Assembly: GCA_027070475.1 (NCBI GenBank)
Contig: JALXDT010000045.1
Coordinates: forward strand, 1 to 8,190
Direction: 5' to 3'
DNA from: Candidatus Aminicenantota bacterium
GTDB taxonomy: Bacteria; Acidobacteriota; Aminicenantia; JAMOAD01
DNA length: 8,190 bases
Shown: positions 6,401 to 8,190 of the stretch, piece after piece
How positions within the stretch are numbered: position 1 is the first letter of the stretch
How the letters are laid out: each line of letters begins with the position of its first letter
Notes under the pieces: generated by a model
Databases searched by the model: none
What the model was told of the DNA's origin: nothing
Seen by the model: only the letters and a program-made list of their open reading frames with translations
Program-made: the position numbers and the translations under genes

Positions 6401-6907
6401 ATGCCTTCTATGGAAAAAGATGCAAAGTTTTGTCCCTATTGTGGAAAACCTTTAGGGAAGATATTTATCGAAGGAAAGTGGAGAGGATTTTGCGAATCCT
6501 GTAATAGAGTTATCTATGATAATCCAGTACCCGTTGTAGCAGGAGTTATCATTAAAAAAAATGAAGTTCTTCTTGTAAAGCGAGGAATTCAGCCTAAAAA
6601 AGGATATTGGGCATTACCCGCAGGTTTTATCGATATTTATGAAAGTGCGGAAGAAGCTCTAATCAGAGAAATCGAAGAGGAAACATCTCTGAAGATAAAA
6701 GAATACAGATTCTTATCAACAATCAATCAAAAGGGGATGAGATACAATTCTGTACTTATAATTGGATTCTTTATAGAAAAATATGAAGGGGAAATAATAC
6801 CCGGAGATGATGCTGTGGATGCAAAATTCTTTAATATGGAAAAGCTACCTGACCTTGCTTTCTCATCCCACTATCAATTAATTGATTTTGCAAAAAAACT
6901 TAAGTGA
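6401..6907 (+). CDS. Zinc-ribbon Nudix hydrolase
   Basis: This is a Nudix pyrophosphohydrolase, which cleaves nucleoside diphosphates linked to another group, such as ADP-ribose, NADH or nucleotide sugars, with a divalent metal. The N-terminal zinc ribbon has Cys11, Cys14, Cys31 and Cys34, followed by YDNPVPVVAG (39-48), typical of the zinc-ribbon Nudix N-terminal type. The Nudix box runs from Gly75 to Leu97: Gly75, Glu81, Arg89-Glu90, Glu93-Glu94, with Ser96 where Gly is usual. The catalytic glutamates are intact. The SQPWPFPxS array that marks NADH pyrophosphatase NudC is absent, so I do not call it nudC. No Shine-Dalgarno precedes the ATG at 6401. Met4 (6410) is an alternative start that also lacks one. 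It leads directly into rsmI. Confidence 0.9.
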   Translation: MPSMEKDAKFCPYCGKPLGKIFIEGKWRGFCESCNRVIYDNPVPVVAGVIIKKNEVLLVKRGIQPKKGYWALPAGFIDIYESAEEALIREIEEETSLKIKEYRFLSTINQKGMRYNSVLIIGFFIEKYEGEIIPGDDAVDAKFFNMEKLPDLAFSSHYQLIDFAKKLK

Positions 6908-6910
6908 TAA

Positions 6911-7738
6911 ATGTCTGTTGAAAATCCAACTTTATATATAATACCAACACCAATCGGAAACAAAAAGGATATAACTTTAAGAGCAATTGAAATTTTAAAA
7001 GAAATAAAGATGATAGTTTGCGAAGATACGAGAAATACAAAAAAACTTTTGAATTTATTAAACATATCCTTAAAAGGTAAGGAATTCATCAGTTTTTACA
7101 AAGGGAAAGAAAAAAGTAAAATAAAACATATAATAGAAAAAATCTTAAACGAAAAAGAGGCAGCATTGCTATCAGATGCAGGAACTCCACTGATCTCAGA
7201 TCCCGGTTATTCCCTTGTTAAGGAAGCAATAAGGAAAAGAATAAAGATAATTTCATTGCCGGGACCAAGTTCAGTTCTAACAGCATTAATATCATCGGGA
7301 ATTTCCACAGAAAATGGGTATGCTTTTTTGGGATTTTTACCAAATAGTGAAGAAAAGATGAAAAGAGTTTTTAGCAGATATCTAAATCTCCCAGTAACAA
7401 CTATTTTTTTCGAATCTCCTAAAAGGATAAAAAAAAGTCTGGAGATTCTTTCAAAGCTTTTCCCGGATAGAGAAGTAGCTATATGTAGAGAAATGACTAA
7501 AATTCATGAAGAAATCATAAGGGGGAAAGCCCTTGAGATCAAAGAAGTATTAAAAGATAGAGAATTAAAAGGTGAAATTACTTTAGTTGTTGAAGGTATT
7601 AAGAAAGAAAAAATGCCAAAAAACTACGATGAACTTTTGAGTGTTTTACTTTCTGCCACAACATTAAGTAAAAAAAAGATTGAAAAAATATTAAAGGAAA
7701 GATTCAGTAAAGACAGGGATATTTCCAAACTTCATTAA
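6911..7738 (+). CDS. rsmI: 16S rRNA (cytidine(1402)-2'-O)-methyltransferase
   Basis: RsmI uses S-adenosylmethionine to methylate the 2'-hydroxyl of C1402 in the decoding centre of 16S rRNA, working with RsmH to tune decoding fidelity. The 275 residues (E. coli about 286) carry the family's tetrapyrrole-methylase fold and signature motifs: PTPIGN (12-17), CEDTRNTKKLL (37-47), SDAGTPLISDPGYSLV (88-103), PGPSSVLTAL (117-126), GFLP (141-144), FFESPKRI (166-173), REMTKIHEE (193-201) and KGEITLVVEG (220-229). The usual Leu after PTPIGN is Lys18, a minor change. The ATG follows the Nudix TGA and a second in-frame TAA immediately, with only a weak AAGTGA upstream, so translation is probably coupled to the Nudix gene. 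The C-terminal tail (230-275) is Lys-rich and poorly conserved in the family. Confidence 0.97.
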   Translation: MSVENPTLYIIPTPIGNKKDITLRAIEILKEIKMIVCEDTRNTKKLLNLLNISLKGKEFISFYKGKEKSKIKHIIEKILNEKEAALLSDAGTPLISDPGYSLVKEAIRKRIKIISLPGPSSVLTALISSGISTENGYAFLGFLPNSEEKMKRVFSRYLNLPVTTIFFESPKRIKKSLEILSKLFPDREVAICREMTKIHEEIIRGKALEIKEVLKDRELKGEITLVVEGIKKEKMPKNYDELLSVLLSATTLSKKKIEKILKERFSKDRDISKLH

Positions 7739-7753
7739 AACCGGAGTTTTTTT
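7737..7753 (+). terminator. Weak terminator-like hairpin after rsmI
   Basis: AAAAC (7737-7741) can pair with GTTTT (7746-7750) around a CGGA loop, and a run of seven T ends at 7753. The layout and the position just at the rsmI stop fit an intrinsic terminator, but the stem has one G-C pair and would be unstable, so read-through is likely if it works at all. Confidence 0.3.
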
Positions 7754-7763
7754 ATTAAAACAA

Positions 7764-7792
7764 TTGACAAAAAAAACAAAGAATATTAAAGT
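7764..7792 (+). promoter_or_regulatory. Candidate promoter before the gene at 7816
   Basis: A perfect TTGACA -35 box (7764-7769) is followed after 17 bp by TAAAGT (7787-7792), a 4-of-6 match to the -10 consensus. Better -10 matches (TATTAT at 7792, TATAGT at 7795) lie too far for normal spacing. A start near 7799 would give a leader of about 17 nt that contains the ribosome site. Confidence 0.45.
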
Positions 7793-7806
7793 ATTATAGT
7801 AGTTAT

Positions 7807-7811
7807 GAGGG
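7807..7811 (+). promoter_or_regulatory. Shine-Dalgarno site of the right-edge gene
   Basis: GAGGG precedes the ATG at 7816 by 4 nt (5 nt from the GAGG core). It selects this start over the ATG at 7805, which opens a frame that stops after four codons. Confidence 0.65.
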
Positions 7812-7815
7812 AAAA

Positions 7816-8190
7816 ATGATAAAAAAAGAGGATATAGGTTCTTATTTCTTTTCACTTAGAGGTAAAGACACATTTTCTTTAAAAAGGTTTGAGAAAGAGG
7901 AAAAAGTAATTTTCAAATATATTCAAACTTTTAAAAAAGAAGATAAAACAGAAAAGGTTTTTAAATTGGAATATCGATTAAAAGGAGTAAGAGATTCTTT
8001 CCATCTTGGAAATCATCCAAAGAAAACAAAGGATAAATGGAATTTTATTGAGGAAGAAAGAAGTTTAATATCTGTTTTTAAAAAAATAAGGGCTTTATAC
8101 AATGAGCTTTTTGGTACCAATGAAGAGAAAAATTTTATAAATTTTGTGGAATCAAAATTTAAAATATCTCTTGAATATCTCCTTGAAAGT
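7816..8190 (+). CDS. Unrecognised protein, 3'-truncated by the window edge
   Basis: An open frame of 125 codons starts at the ATG at 7816 and has no stop before the right edge. I do not recognise the family. The visible part is hydrophilic, very rich in Lys, Glu and Phe, with no signal peptide or membrane segment. An N-terminal part (about 1-56) alternates charged and hydrophobic residues in a way that suggests beta strands, and a helical-looking part starts near residue 76 (EEERSLISVFKKIRALYNEL). No cysteine or catalytic motif is seen. Coding status is supported by a good Shine-Dalgarno, a promoter-like sequence upstream, AGA-dominated arginine codons and uninterrupted length in A+T-rich DNA. 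It appears to begin a new transcription unit after rsmI. Confidence 0.75.
   Translation, partial: MIKKEDIGSYFFSLRGKDTFSLKRFEKEEKVIFKYIQTFKKEDKTEKVFKLEYRLKGVRDSFHLGNHPKKTKDKWNFIEEERSLISVFKKIRALYNELFGTNEEKNFINFVESKFKISLEYLLES

Noticed and set aside
6401..6907. NADH pyrophosphatase NudC
   Set aside because: A zinc ribbon and Nudix box are present, but the SQPWPFPxS array downstream of the box that defines NudC is missing and the protein is shorter than NudC.
1..8190. Mobile element, CRISPR array, phage or defence genes
   Set aside because: No transposase, integrase, Cas or phage-like protein, no regularly spaced direct repeats and no tRNA-like cloverleaf were seen; the genes are collinear and similar in codon use.

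Overview
The window comes from an A+T-rich bacterium. Coding is dense, all on the + strand, with ATG starts, recognisable Shine-Dalgarno sites and the standard bacterial code. Arginine is encoded almost entirely by AGA/AGG, and the proteins are rich in Lys, Glu and Ile. Low-GC lineages, including many thermophiles, look like this, but nothing here fixes the phylum. The bacterial AccA/B/C/D enzyme set, RsmI and a polyprenyl-phosphate sugar transferase confirm a bacterium rather than an archaeon.

Region 1 (2-6340) reads as one tightly packed transcription unit of seven genes, with no gap above 9 nt. It holds the C-terminal part of a polyprenyl-phosphate sugar-1-phosphate transferase (cut by the left edge), an 88-residue TPR protein, all four acetyl-CoA carboxylase subunits in the order accB-accC-accD-accA, and a glycoside hydrolase family 18 protein with an N-terminal export signal that is probably a lipoprotein signal. 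AccC carboxylates biotin carried on AccB, and AccA/AccD transfer the carboxyl group to acetyl-CoA. The malonyl-CoA product is the committed precursor of fatty acids. The flanking genes act on surface glycans, so the unit joins membrane-lipid supply to envelope carbohydrate functions.

Region 2 (6341-7738) starts with a 60-nt spacer holding a promoter-like sequence. Two genes follow, separated only by an extra stop codon: a zinc-ribbon Nudix hydrolase and rsmI, the 16S rRNA 2'-O-methyltransferase. The predicted transcription start falls on the Nudix start codon, so that mRNA may be leaderless.

Region 3 (7739-8190) has a short A+T-rich spacer with a weak terminator-like hairpin and a perfect TTGACA box. 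It is followed by an unrecognised protein-coding frame that starts at 7816 and runs off the right edge.

Most of the window is ordinary housekeeping sequence, and I see no phage, transposon, CRISPR, tRNA or rRNA. The best leads are the small TPR gene overlapping accB, the complete acc set in one operon with a GH18 gene attached, the possible leaderless Nudix transcript, and the unidentified gene at the right edge.
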